DNA from: an uncultured Clostridia bacterium
GTDB taxonomy: Bacteria > Bacillota > Clostridia > Christensenellales > Borkfalkiaceae
Reading direction: 5' to 3'
DNA length: 46,993 bases
Assembly (NCBI GenBank): GCA_944368215.1
Contig: CALVWX010000013.1
Coordinates: forward strand, 1 to 46,993
Positions within the stretch are counted from its first letter, which is position 1. Every line of letters begins with the position of its first letter. Under the pieces are notes generated by a model. That model did no database searches. It was given only the letters and a program-made list of their open reading frames with translations, and was not told the DNA's origin. Shown in pieces: positions 23,815 to 31,431 of the stretch. Both the position numbers and the translations under genes were made by a program.

Positions 23815-24479
23815 CTGCCTTTAACCTCAATGTTTTCTATGGTATACGGCTTGCCCTTTTTCTGAAAATACACCCGTCCGTTGCCGTCCGCCGTCATCAC
23901 AAGCACCTGTCTTGCCTTCGCGCCCCGCTCTTTTAAAAAGTTCTTTAATTGCTCGGGCGAAATGCCCGCAATGCCCAGATTGGTTTTATCCACACGCCCG
24001 TTGTCAATAATAATGACGGGCAGAGTGTTTGTCTTTTCGGCTTTTTCAAGGGCGGAAAAAGACCCGTTGGCCTCGTACAGCCCGTAATATACGTCGTCTA
24101 AATTAAAATATCCCGCCACGCGCATGCTCTCTATCAGGTCGGAAACGTCCAGATTGTTCTTGCGCAGCTGGTAGCTGTCCACGCCCTCGCGCGTAATTAC
24201 CAATGAAGGCTTGCCGCATATCACCGTCTTCATGGGTTTGAACCACAAATCGAGCAGCCATACAACCTGATGCAGGATGAAGATGGTTATTATCGAAACT
24301 ATGCCGTACATGAGCGGAATGGAGCTGTCGGCCATGGGTATGCAGGCCAGCTCGGCTATAAGCAGGGTTATAACAAATTCAAAGGGTTGCATTTCGCCTA
24401 TCTGGCTCTTGCCCATAAGGCGCATGCACAAAAGCAGCGTTAAAAATATAATTGCCGTCCTTATAAAAATGAGTGCCAT
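23808..24479 (-). CDS. DUF421 (YetF-like) membrane protein
   Basis: A 223-residue protein from the chosen ATG, with three N-terminal membrane helices, the family motif RLMGKSQIGEMQPFEFV and a two-part C-terminal soluble domain (KPSLVITREG, LRKNNLDVSDLIESMR, PVIIIDNG). DUF421/YetF proteins are widespread in spore-forming and related Firmicutes, with no firm function. The frame stays open to 24557; the ATG at 24536 is an alternative, and no clear ribosome binding site decides. It is divergent from the folate operon and shares the intergenic region. Confidence 0.82.
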   Translation of the reverse strand: MALIFIRTAIIFLTLLLCMRLMGKSQIGEMQPFEFVITLLIAELACIPMADSSIPLMYGIVSIITIFILHQVVWLLDLWFKPMKTVICGKPSLVITREGVDSYQLRKNNLDVSDLIESMRVAGYFNLDDVYYGLYEANGSFSALEKAEKTNTLPVIIIDNGRVDKTNLGIAGISPEQLKNFLKERGAKARQVLVMTADGNGRVYFQKKGKPYTIENIEVKGRW

Positions 24480-24515
24480 ATATTTGCAGTATGCATAAAT
24501 TTGTGTTAAATATCC

Positions 24516-24544
24516 TTGCAAACGCCGCCCGTTCATGTTATAAT
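24516..24544 (+). promoter_or_regulatory. Promoter of the folate operon
   Basis: TTGCAA (24516-24521), 17 bp spacer, TATAAT (24539-24544). The predicted start near 24551 coincides with the first base pairs of the riboswitch. Confidence 0.7.
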
Positions 24545-24550
24545 TTAAAT

Positions 24551-24630
24551 ATAGCACAGTTGCGTAAAGTGGCGCGGGTCGGACAGCCCGCGCACGAAGG
24601 ATAAAAACCGCGGTGGCTGTGCGCGTCCCA
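24551..24630 (+). promoter_or_regulatory. Tetrahydrofolate (THF, class I) riboswitch, predicted
   Basis: The leader aligns with the class I THF riboswitch pattern. Helix GCACAG (24554-24559) pairs with CTGTGC (24617-24622). TGCGTAAAGTG matches the conserved CGCGTTAAGTG, a GC-rich hairpin GCGCGGG/CCCGCGC follows, then ACGAAGG matches ACGAAG, and CCGCGGTGG matches the conserved CGCGGTG strand before the closing helix and GTCC. Folate genes lie directly downstream. The outermost P1 helix is short or absent. Alignment was by eye from memory of the family, so a covariance-model search should confirm it. Confidence 0.72.
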
Positions 24631-24646
24631 ATAATGTTTATTCATT

Positions 24647-24671
24647 CGGGCGCATGCGCGCCCGTTTTGTT
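24647..24671 (+). terminator. First of two tandem leader terminators
   Basis: CGGGCGC pairs with GCGCCCG around ATGC, followed by TTTTGTTTT. It lies between the riboswitch and folC and is a likely expression platform. Confidence 0.8.
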
Positions 24672-24681
24672 TTATTCCCGT

Positions 24682-24705
24682 GGGCGCATCAGCGCCCGTT
24701 TTTTG
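24682..24705 (+). terminator. Second tandem leader terminator, abutting the folC start
   Basis: GGGCGC pairs with GCGCCC around ATCA, followed by GTTTTTTG, only a few bases before the folC ATG at 24709. It closely resembles the first terminator and may be a duplicate. Confidence 0.8.
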
Positions 24706-24708
24706 TAT

Positions 24709-25914
24709 ATGGACATCATTCAAAGCGTAAAAAAAGAGCAGGAAAAGGGCAGTAAATTCGGCCTTGAGCGCACAAAAGAGCTTTTATCCCGCCTCGGCAA
24801 TCCCGATAAAAAGCTAAAAATAATCCACGTTGCAGGCACAAACGGCAAGGGCTCTGTCTGCGCATATCTCACGGGTATTCTTCGCGCACGGGGCGCCGCG
24901 GTCGGCACTTTCACCTCGCCCGAAGTTTACTCCTTCGAAGAGCAGTTCTGCATAAACGGCAGACCCGCTTCGCGCGATTTAACAGAAGATTACTTTAACA
25001 TAGTCTCGCTCGCTTCGCATGGCATGGCCGACAAGCCTTCGTCGTTCGAAGTGCAGACTTGCGCCGCCCTCGCCATGTTCGCGGGGGAAGGGCTTGAATA
25101 CTGCGTGCTCGAATGCGGCCTCGGCGGCCTTGAGGACGCCACCAACGCCGTATCGCAAAAGGAGATAGCCGTCATAACTTCCATTTCGCTCGAACACACC
25201 GCCGTGCTGGGGAGTACTATAGCCGATATCTGCCGCCACAAGGGCGGAATAATCAGAAACTGCCCCGCCGTGGTGCCCGCAAACTTATGCGCGGAGGCGG
25301 CGCAATATTTTGCCGGTCTCGGCGTGGTCGTCGCGGGCGGTGATTTGAAAATACTCCGCCGCTCAGCAAGGGGACAGACCTTTTGGTGCGGAGGTAAAAA
25401 ATATTTTATCCGCATGCACGGCGACGAACAGGCTTACAACGCGGCCGCGGCCATAAAATGCGCGGAAATTCTGGGCATTCCCCGCAGTGCGGCCAAAAAA
25501 GGCTTAAGGCGCACCCGCTTTGCGGGCAGGGTGGAGGTAATAAAATCGCGCGGCGTCAGGTACATTCTGGACGGCAGTCACAATCCGCAGTCCTTCGGCC
25601 CGCTTGTAAGCGCCGTAAAGGCGGTGAGGGGCCAAAAAACGCTCGTCTTTTCCTGCCTTTCGGATAAGGACGTAAGCGCCGCCGCCGGCATTCTTTCTCC
25701 CCTGTTCGGCAGGGTTTTAATCGCCCCCGCGCCCGGGTACCGCGCCATGGACGCAGACAAAATCTGCGCGGCGTTTTGCAAATGCGGCAAAGACGTGCAA
25801 AAATTTGAAGATATCCCCTCGGCGATGAGCGCCGCGGGCGGCGGAACGGTAGTCGTGTGCGGCACGTTCACCATATTAAAGGAGGCCAGAAATTGGATAG
25901 AGCAAAGGCGATAA
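24709..25914 (+). CDS. folC: Folylpolyglutamate synthase / dihydrofolate synthase
   Basis: A 401-residue Mur-ligase-like enzyme that adds glutamate to dihydropteroate and to folates using ATP. The P-loop [11 protein letters not shown] spans residues 40-50, [14 protein letters not shown] lies near 139, the signature SLEHTAVLG near 161, and DGSHNPQS in the C-terminal domain near 287. The ATG at 24709 is chosen because conserved sequence starts there ([11 protein letters not shown]) and it lies just after the leader terminators; no Shine-Dalgarno sequence is present. It heads a folate operon and overlaps folE by 22 bases. Confidence 0.9.
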   Translation: MDIIQSVKKEQEKGSKFGLERTKELLSRLGNPDKKLKIIHVAGTNGKGSVCAYLTGILRARGAAVGTFTSPEVYSFEEQFCINGRPASRDLTEDYFNIVSLASHGMADKPSSFEVQTCAALAMFAGEGLEYCVLECGLGGLEDATNAVSQKEIAVITSISLEHTAVLGSTIADICRHKGGIIRNCPAVVPANLCAEAAQYFAGLGVVVAGGDLKILRRSARGQTFWCGGKKYFIRMHGDEQAYNAAAAIKCAEILGIPRSAAKKGLRRTRFAGRVEVIKSRGVRYILDGSHNPQSFGPLVSAVKAVRGQKTLVFSCLSDKDVSAAAGILSPLFGRVLIAPAPGYRAMDADKICAAFCKCGKDVQKFEDIPSAMSAAGGGTVVVCGTFTILKEARNWIEQRR

Positions 25915-26438
25915 AAGCCGTAGAAGATTTGTTGGACGCCCTCGGCGAGGATAAGAGCCGCGAAGGCCTTAAGGATACCCCCCGCCGCGTGGCGGACATG
26001 TATGCCCAGCTGCTTTCGGGCATGGACAGAACGGCAGAAGAGGAGCTTTCCAAAACTTTCTCAGTCGACGGCGGCGACATAGTCATAGAAAAGGACATAG
26101 CCTTTTCTTCAATGTGTGAACACCATTTAATGCCCTTCTTCGGCAAAATGGCCGTCGCATATATTCCCGATAAAAAGGTCGTGGGACTTTCCAAACTGGC
26201 GCGCTGCGTAGACGTCTACGCCGCACGCCTCCAGCTTCAGGAACAGCTCACCCGACAGGTTGCCGAAGCTATAATGCGCTATCTTTCCCCCAAGGGCGTG
26301 CTCGTTTATTGCGAAGCCGAACACACCTGCATGACTTGCAGGGGAGTAAAAAAGGCGGGCAGCAAAACCATATCGTATATAACTTTGGGCGACTTCCCCG
26401 AAGATAAAAAATCCGAAGTTCTCGCACTCATAAAATGA
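25893..26438 (+). CDS. folE: GTP cyclohydrolase I
   Basis: A 181-residue enzyme making dihydroneopterin triphosphate from GTP, the first step of folate synthesis. The zinc ligands are Cys and His in [12 protein letters not shown] and the second Cys in HTCMTCRGV, with TPRRVADMY near the N-terminus. The start is a TTG at 25893, selected by the strong AAAGGAGG seven bases upstream; it lies inside the end of folC. The stop overlaps the folP start (ATGA), indicating translational coupling. Confidence 0.94.
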   Translation: MDRAKAIKAVEDLLDALGEDKSREGLKDTPRRVADMYAQLLSGMDRTAEEELSKTFSVDGGDIVIEKDIAFSSMCEHHLMPFFGKMAVAYIPDKKVVGLSKLARCVDVYAARLQLQEQLTRQVAEAIMRYLSPKGVLVYCEAEHTCMTCRGVKKAGSKTISYITLGDFPEDKKSEVLALIK

Positions 26439-27211
26439 AAATAGGCAATAAAATTTTCCAAGGCCGCACATACGTAATGGCCATAATCAATCTCACCCCC
26501 GATTCCTTTTGGAAAGGCAGCCGCGTCACGGCCGACCGGGCCCTCTTCGCCGCCGAAAAGGCCGTAAGGGAGGGGGCTGACCTCTTCGATCTCGGCGCGC
26601 AGTCCACCCGCCCCGGCTATACCGAAGTCAGCGCGGAGGAGGAGATTTCCCGCCTCGAACGCCCCCTGCAGGCTATCCTGCGGGAGTTCGATATTCCCGT
26701 CTCGATAGACACATATTTCGCCCTGGCGGCCGAATTCGCCCTGTCGGCGGGCGCGCACATGATAAACGACGTGTGGGGGCTCTCCCGCGGCGACGGCATG
26801 GCAAAGATAATAGCCGCGCACAACGCCTCGGTATGCATAATGCACAACAGCCCGACGCCCGTAGAGGGCGACGTCTTTCCGCCCGTCGAACGCTTTCTCG
26901 AAAAACAGGCGCAGTTCGCGCTCGACAGCGGCATCGACCGCGACAGGATATGTCTGGACGGCGGAATAGGCTTTGCCAAAAGCAGGCAGCAAAACCTCGA
27001 CCTTCTGAAAAATTATTCCAGCCTATCCTCCCTCGGCTATCCCCTGCTTTTAGGTTGCAGCCGCAAATCGCTCTTCGGCGGCGAGGCGGAGGAAAGGCTC
27101 CCGCAGACGCTCGCCGCGACGCGCGCGGCGGCAAAAAGGGGCATACTTTTCGTGCGCGTGCACGACGTTAAGCAAAATAAAGAGGAGATACAAAAGGCTT
27201 ATGAAAATTGA
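26435..27211 (+). CDS. folP: Dihydropteroate synthase
   Basis: A 258-residue TIM-barrel enzyme that joins p-aminobenzoate to dihydropterin pyrophosphate, the target of sulfonamides. Pterin-site motifs are [16 protein letters not shown] (residues 15-30), [11 protein letters not shown] (near 57), VSIDTYF (near 90), MINDVWG (near 109), [11 protein letters not shown] and the closing FVRVHDV. It overlaps folE by four bases and folBK by eleven. Confidence 0.94.
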   Translation: MKIGNKIFQGRTYVMAIINLTPDSFWKGSRVTADRALFAAEKAVREGADLFDLGAQSTRPGYTEVSAEEEISRLERPLQAILREFDIPVSIDTYFALAAEFALSAGAHMINDVWGLSRGDGMAKIIAAHNASVCIMHNSPTPVEGDVFPPVERFLEKQAQFALDSGIDRDRICLDGGIGFAKSRQQNLDLLKNYSSLSSLGYPLLLGCSRKSLFGGEAEERLPQTLAATRAAAKRGILFVRVHDVKQNKEEIQKAYEN

Positions 27212-27995
27212 AATTTCGTCGCTTGAAATCGTAACCACGCACGGCGTGCATGATTTCGAAAAAGTCACCCCCAAACCCTTCATTTTCGATATTTCGCTCG
27301 AAGCCGACTGCGAGGAGGCCGCTTTGCAGGACGACCTTTCAAAAACCGTCAACTATTCCCGCGTGTGCGAGCTCGTAACCAAAGTTGCCACGGCAAAAAG
27401 CTACAACTTAATCGAAAGCCTCGCGCGCGAATGTGTTTTTTCCATACTCGAAAATTTCAGTCGCGTCACTTCGGCTGCGGTGAGGGTAAGCAAGCCTCAG
27501 GCGCCGGTAAAGGCCAGGTTCGGCAATATTTCCGTGACATATGCGGCCGAGCGCAACACCGTTTATCTCTCCCTCGGTTCAAGTCTCGGCGAAAGGGAAA
27601 GGACCATAAAGTCGGCCATAAACATGCTTGGTTCTCTGCGCGGCGTAAAGGTCGTGCGCACGTCGTCCATGGTTAAAACCGCCCCCGTCGGCGGGGTCGC
27701 CAAAAACGAATTCGTCAACTGCGCCGCGGAAATAGATTGCTTCCTCACGCCGCGCGCCCTGATCGACAAAATACACGTCATCGAAGCGCGCCTCGGCCGC
27801 GTAAGGCAGGAGCGCTGGGGGGACAGAACTATTGATATCGATATAGTTTTCTTCGGCGACAAGGTCATTGCCGAAGACGGCCTCGCTATCCCTCATCCGC
27901 AGTATCCGGGGCGCAGTTTCGTTACAGAACCTTTAAAACAGCTCTGCCCCGAAAAGGTCTGCCCGCTTGCGCACAAGGCGGTAAAAGATATGTGA
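27201..27995 (+). CDS. folBK: Bifunctional dihydroneopterin aldolase / HPPK (FolB-FolK fusion)
   Basis: A 264-residue fusion. Residues 1-115 are FolB (IVTTHGVHDFEKVTPKPF, DLSKTVNYSRV, ESLARECV, VSKPQAPV), which splits dihydroneopterin. Residues 120-264 are FolK (YLSLGSSLGERERTI, TAPVGGVAKNEFVNC, RERWGDRT-like RQERWGDRTIDIDIV, PHPQYPGRSFVTEPL), which pyrophosphorylates hydroxymethyl-dihydropterin with ATP. The fusion joins consecutive steps and supplies the substrate of FolP. With folC, folE and folP it gives a nearly complete pathway under one riboswitch. Confidence 0.94.
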   Translation: MKIEISSLEIVTTHGVHDFEKVTPKPFIFDISLEADCEEAALQDDLSKTVNYSRVCELVTKVATAKSYNLIESLARECVFSILENFSRVTSAAVRVSKPQAPVKARFGNISVTYAAERNTVYLSLGSSLGERERTIKSAINMLGSLRGVKVVRTSSMVKTAPVGGVAKNEFVNCAAEIDCFLTPRALIDKIHVIEARLGRVRQERWGDRTIDIDIVFFGDKVIAEDGLAIPHPQYPGRSFVTEPLKQLCPEKVCPLAHKAVKDM

Positions 27996-28049
27996 ATTTC
28001 CCCGCAAGGGGGCTCTATTGCGTAATTTTTTAACAATAGAAAAAATTTC

Positions 28050-28076
28050 TTTGTGCAAGTTGCACAAATTTTTTTA
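28050..28076 (+). terminator. Terminator of the folate operon
   Basis: TTTGTGCAA (28050-28058) and TTGCACAAA (28060-28068) are perfect inverted repeats, followed by seven T. Confidence 0.75.
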
Positions 28077-28083
28077 AAATCTC

Positions 28084-28112
28084 TATACAAACTTCCTCGT
28101 TTGTGCTATAAT
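28084..28112 (+). promoter_or_regulatory. Promoter of the exopolyphosphatase gene
   Basis: TATACA (28084-28089, weak -35), 17 bp spacer, TATAAT (28107-28112). The leader of ~130 nt contains a hairpin ATGCGG/CCGCAT (28141-28146 with 28164-28169). Confidence 0.55.
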
Positions 28113-28246
28113 TCAACATAGTGGATAAAATGTATTTTTTATGCGGCCGGCGCTGATTTTCCGCCGCATAAACCTTTCGGCCCGCCGCGGCGAACGTCGC
28201 ATGCGCGCGCCCGTACTACAGATAATTTGTCAAGGAAGTGTGTATT

Positions 28247-29761
28247 TTGGAAAAAATCGGCATTATCGATCTCGGATCAAACTCTGCGCGCCTGGTAATA
28301 GTCAACCTGTTCGCCGACGGCTATTTTATGGTTATGGACGAACTTAAAGAAAGCGTCCGCCTCGGTCAGGATATGGAGCGCGACGGCTTTTTAAAGCCCC
28401 AGCGCGTGGCAGAAACAATTAAAACTTTAAGGATGTTCAAAAAGCTTTGCGACGCAAGCGGCGTTACACGTATAATAGCCGTTGCCACCGAAGCTGTCCG
28501 CCGTGCCAAAAACCAGCGTTCCTTCCTCGATGAAATCCAGGCAAGCTGCGGCATAAAACTGCGCGTGCTCTCTGCCGAGGAAGAAGCTACTCTGGTCTAT
28601 CGCGGCGTGATAAATTCAATGGATATCCCCAAGGGCATCATTCTCGAAATAGGCGGCGGCGCAACAAAAATCGTCTACTACAACCGCAGGAACATGCTCA
28701 ACTACGCAACCCTGCCATTCGGCGCCGTCACTTTGACCGACCTTTTCTCCGGCGACGGCTTAAAGCCCGAAGAACAGGCCGCAAAGATGGAGGAGTTCTT
28801 CACCGAACAGCTCAAAGGCTTGGAGTGGCTCACCCAGCTCGACCCCGACGTCCAGATGATAGGCGTGGGCGGTTCGTTCAGGAACGTGTTCAAAATAAGC
28901 AAAATCGTGCACAAGTATCCCTTGGACACCGTGCACAATTTCAACATGCAGACGGAAGATTTCCTGCCCCTGTACGATATGATAAAGGTTTTGGACCTCG
29001 ACAAGAAAAAGAAGATAAAGGGGCTTTCGGCCGAACGCGCGGACATTCTCCCCGCGGCGCTCGCCATAATCAAATCTTTCGTAACCTATCTCAATTTTCC
29101 TTCGTTCACCATATCCGGCTCGGGACTGAGGGAGGGCATAATGTTCAATCAGGCCCTGCCTTCAACTATCGAAAAACCCGTTTCGGACGTAATGAACTAT
29201 TCGCTCACCACGCTTGTAAAGTATTACGACTGCGACGAAAAGCACGTGGAGCACGTTGTCAACCTTTCAATCCAGCTCTTCAAGCAGCTCAGGGTTCTGC
29301 ACAAGTTCCCCCGCCAGTATCTCAAAGTGCTCAAGGTCGCAGCTATGCTTCACGACTGCGGCATGCGCATAAAGTATTACAACCACCAGCGCCACAGCTG
29401 CTATATGATTTTAAATTCAACGCTCTACGGCGTCAGCCACAGGGAAATAGTCCTCGCCGCGTTCACCGCGTGCTGCCATAAAAAGGAGGACATCAACCCC
29501 TACGACTGGAACCGCTACCGCGATATTTTAAACGACGACGATATCGAAATCGTCAAGCGCCTCGGCGTCATGCTGCGCATAGCCGAAAGCCTCGACAGGT
29601 CAAATTCAGGCACCATCAAGGGCATCAACTGCGATATCCTCGGCGACTCCGTCATCATGAAGACCGAAGTCGAAGGCGACGCAAGCCTCGAAATACGCGA
29701 CGCCATGGCGGCGGGCAGCGAATTCAAAAAGGCTTTCCGCAAAAATCTCGAAATACTTTAA
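28247..29761 (+). CDS. ppx: Ppx/GppA-family exopolyphosphatase with HD domain
   Basis: A 504-residue protein of the actin-like (ASKHA) phosphatase family acting on polyphosphate or pppGpp. Residues 4-15 (IGIIDLGSNSAR) form the phosphate-1 loop, AVATEAVRRAKN and SAEEEATLVYRGV follow, then EIGGGATKIV (phosphate-2), GVGGSFRN and SGSGLREG. Residues ~325-500 form an HD-type helical domain with AAMLHDCG. The start is a TTG at 28247 preceded by AAGGAAG; a GTG at 28238 would add three residues. Located ahead of maf and mreB-like genes. Confidence 0.88.
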   Translation: MEKIGIIDLGSNSARLVIVNLFADGYFMVMDELKESVRLGQDMERDGFLKPQRVAETIKTLRMFKKLCDASGVTRIIAVATEAVRRAKNQRSFLDEIQASCGIKLRVLSAEEEATLVYRGVINSMDIPKGIILEIGGGATKIVYYNRRNMLNYATLPFGAVTLTDLFSGDGLKPEEQAAKMEEFFTEQLKGLEWLTQLDPDVQMIGVGGSFRNVFKISKIVHKYPLDTVHNFNMQTEDFLPLYDMIKVLDLDKKKKIKGLSAERADILPAALAIIKSFVTYLNFPSFTISGSGLREGIMFNQALPSTIEKPVSDVMNYSLTTLVKYYDCDEKHVEHVVNLSIQLFKQLRVLHKFPRQYLKVLKVAAMLHDCGMRIKYYNHQRHSCYMILNSTLYGVSHREIVLAAFTACCHKKEDINPYDWNRYRDILNDDDIEIVKRLGVMLRIAESLDRSNSGTIKGINCDILGDSVIMKTEVEGDASLEIRDAMAAGSEFKKAFRKNLEIL

Positions 29762-29768
29762 CGTAAAA

Positions 29769-29800
29769 TGCCGCCGCAAAAACGGCGGCATAAAATTTAT
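29769..29800 (+). terminator. Terminator of the exopolyphosphatase gene
   Basis: TGCCGCCG (29769-29776) pairs with CGGCGGCA (29783-29790), followed by AT-rich sequence. Confidence 0.65.
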
Positions 29801-29824
29801 TTTACGGCTTCAGATATCATTAAA

Positions 29825-30376
29825 ATGCAGTATATTTTAGCCAGCGCATCGCCAAGGCGGTGCGAATTATTGAAACAGATATTGCCCCGTTTCGACGTCA
29901 TACCCGCGACGGGGGCGGAGTGCGTCAACCTTTCGCTCTTTCCCGAGCAGATAGCCTGCTCGCTGGCCGAGCACAAGTGCGACGAGGTATTCTCCTCGCA
30001 TGCGGGAGCAACCGTCATCGGCTGCGACACCATAGTCGTTTACGAAGGCGAAGTCCTCGGCAAGCCGAAAAACAGAGAGGACGCGGCAAAAACTTTAAAA
30101 AGATTGTCGGGCAAAACGCACTACGTGATAACGGGCGTGTGCGTGCGCCGCGGCGATAAAAAACTTGTAAATTACGACAAAACTGAAGTGCGCTTCAACG
30201 TGCTTTCAGACGATTTTATTAAAATTTACGTCGACGGCGGCTCGCCGCTTGACAAAGCGGGCAGTTACGGCATTCAGGACGAGGGTGTGGTAAAGGAATA
30301 TTTCGGCAGCTACACAAACGTCGTCGGTCTGCCCGTGAGTTTGGTTAAAGACATGTTGGAGCGTATCGCGCAATGA
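29825..30376 (+). CDS. maf: Maf-like nucleoside triphosphate pyrophosphatase
   Basis: A 183-residue house-cleaning enzyme that hydrolyses dTTP/UTP or modified nucleotides to monophosphates. It has ILASASPRRCELL (residues 4-16), the catalytic GCDTIVVYEGEVLGKPKNREDA (near 66), the SGKTHYVITGV motif and the YGIQDEG loop. The start at 29825 is where family similarity begins. The stop overlaps the next ATG by four bases, so maf and the actin-like gene are coupled, as in maf-mreB regions of other Firmicutes. Confidence 0.92.
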   Translation: MQYILASASPRRCELLKQILPRFDVIPATGAECVNLSLFPEQIACSLAEHKCDEVFSSHAGATVIGCDTIVVYEGEVLGKPKNREDAAKTLKRLSGKTHYVITGVCVRRGDKKLVNYDKTEVRFNVLSDDFIKIYVDGGSPLDKAGSYGIQDEGVVKEYFGSYTNVVGLPVSLVKDMLERIAQ

Positions 30377-31377
30377 TAAGACTTGCAATAGACATAGGTT
30401 CTTTTACAACTAAAATCTACATGCCCGGCTGCGGCGTGGTGCTGTCGGAAGCCACATGCGTGGCCGTCGAAAGCGACGGGGAGAATATAACCTGCAAGGC
30501 CTTCGGCGACAGAGCGCGCGCTCTTTCGGGCAAAGCCGCGCAGAACACTCACATAGTCAACCCGGTAAAGGAGGGCGATATCGCCCATCCCGAGCTTTTG
30601 TCCGCGCTTTTGGAGTACTTCCTTGAAAAGATAGAAGTCCCCCGCCGCAAGGCAAAAAACTGCGAAGTAATGTTTATTCTGCCCTGCGGAGCAAAGGACG
30701 AGCTCAAGGAAAAGTATCTCGACGTCGCATATGATTGCAACATAGGCCGCACTTACTTCACGCAGACGCCTTTTGCGGCAATTCTCGGGCAGAACGTCAC
30801 GCTTTCGGAAACTTCGCCCGTTTTCTGCCTCGATATCGGCTACGGCATAACCAACATAGCCGCGGTCTCGCTCGACGGCATAATTTCGGGCCTCTCCGTC
30901 AACCTCGGCGGGGGCAATATCGATATCGAACTCATCGACTTCATGGCCGAAAATTTCCGCCTTAAAATAGGAACTTTAACGGCCGAACGTCTCAAAAATA
31001 ACGTAGGCAGCCTTCTGGAAGACGACAACAAAATGACGGTCGTCGACGGCCGCTCGCTCGAAGACGGCACGCCTTCGTCCGTCGCAGTCAATTCATCGCA
31101 GATAGAGGGGGTAATAACGCTCTATATAGATAAAATTCTCGAATATGTAAGCCTCGTAATGTCAAAGCTGCCCGCCGAGGTGGCCTCCGCGGTAATGCAC
31201 GGCGGAATATATCTTTCGGGCGGGATTGCCAAGCTCGACGGCATAGGCGGCTACATATCCAAAAAACTCGGTATAACCGTCAACGAAAACGAAGAACCTG
31301 CCCTCTGCACGGTAATAGGGGGCGGTATGATACTTTCCGGCGATTATCTCCGTTCGGCTCTCGCCACAACCGATTAA
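30373..31377 (+). CDS. MreB/Mbl-like actin-family protein
   Basis: A 334-residue ASKHA-fold protein of the length of MreB. LAIDIGSFTTKIYMPGCGVVLSE (phosphate-1 and following strand) and GRTPGN-type spacing resemble MreB; phosphate-2 is DIGYGITNIA (MreB usually DIGGGTTE), and the adenosine motif is YLSGGIAKLDGI near residue 277. It is clearly divergent. Directly coupled to maf, as mreB often is, but no mreC or mreD follows. Role in rod shape is likely; a separate filament system is possible. Confidence 0.75.
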   Translation: MIRLAIDIGSFTTKIYMPGCGVVLSEATCVAVESDGENITCKAFGDRARALSGKAAQNTHIVNPVKEGDIAHPELLSALLEYFLEKIEVPRRKAKNCEVMFILPCGAKDELKEKYLDVAYDCNIGRTYFTQTPFAAILGQNVTLSETSPVFCLDIGYGITNIAAVSLDGIISGLSVNLGGGNIDIELIDFMAENFRLKIGTLTAERLKNNVGSLLEDDNKMTVVDGRSLEDGTPSSVAVNSSQIEGVITLYIDKILEYVSLVMSKLPAEVASAVMHGGIYLSGGIAKLDGIGGYISKKLGITVNENEEPALCTVIGGGMILSGDYLRSALATTD

Positions 31378-31431
31378 ACCCTTGCGCCGCGCGCGGCGGC
31401 TTTTCGCGCGCAAAACGGGAGGATTCCTTAT

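Noticed and set aside
24558-24708. T-box for the folate operon, because of the ACCGCGGTGG block
   Set aside because: The leader is too short for a T-box stem I and lacks a specifier; the order of conserved blocks fits the THF riboswitch better.
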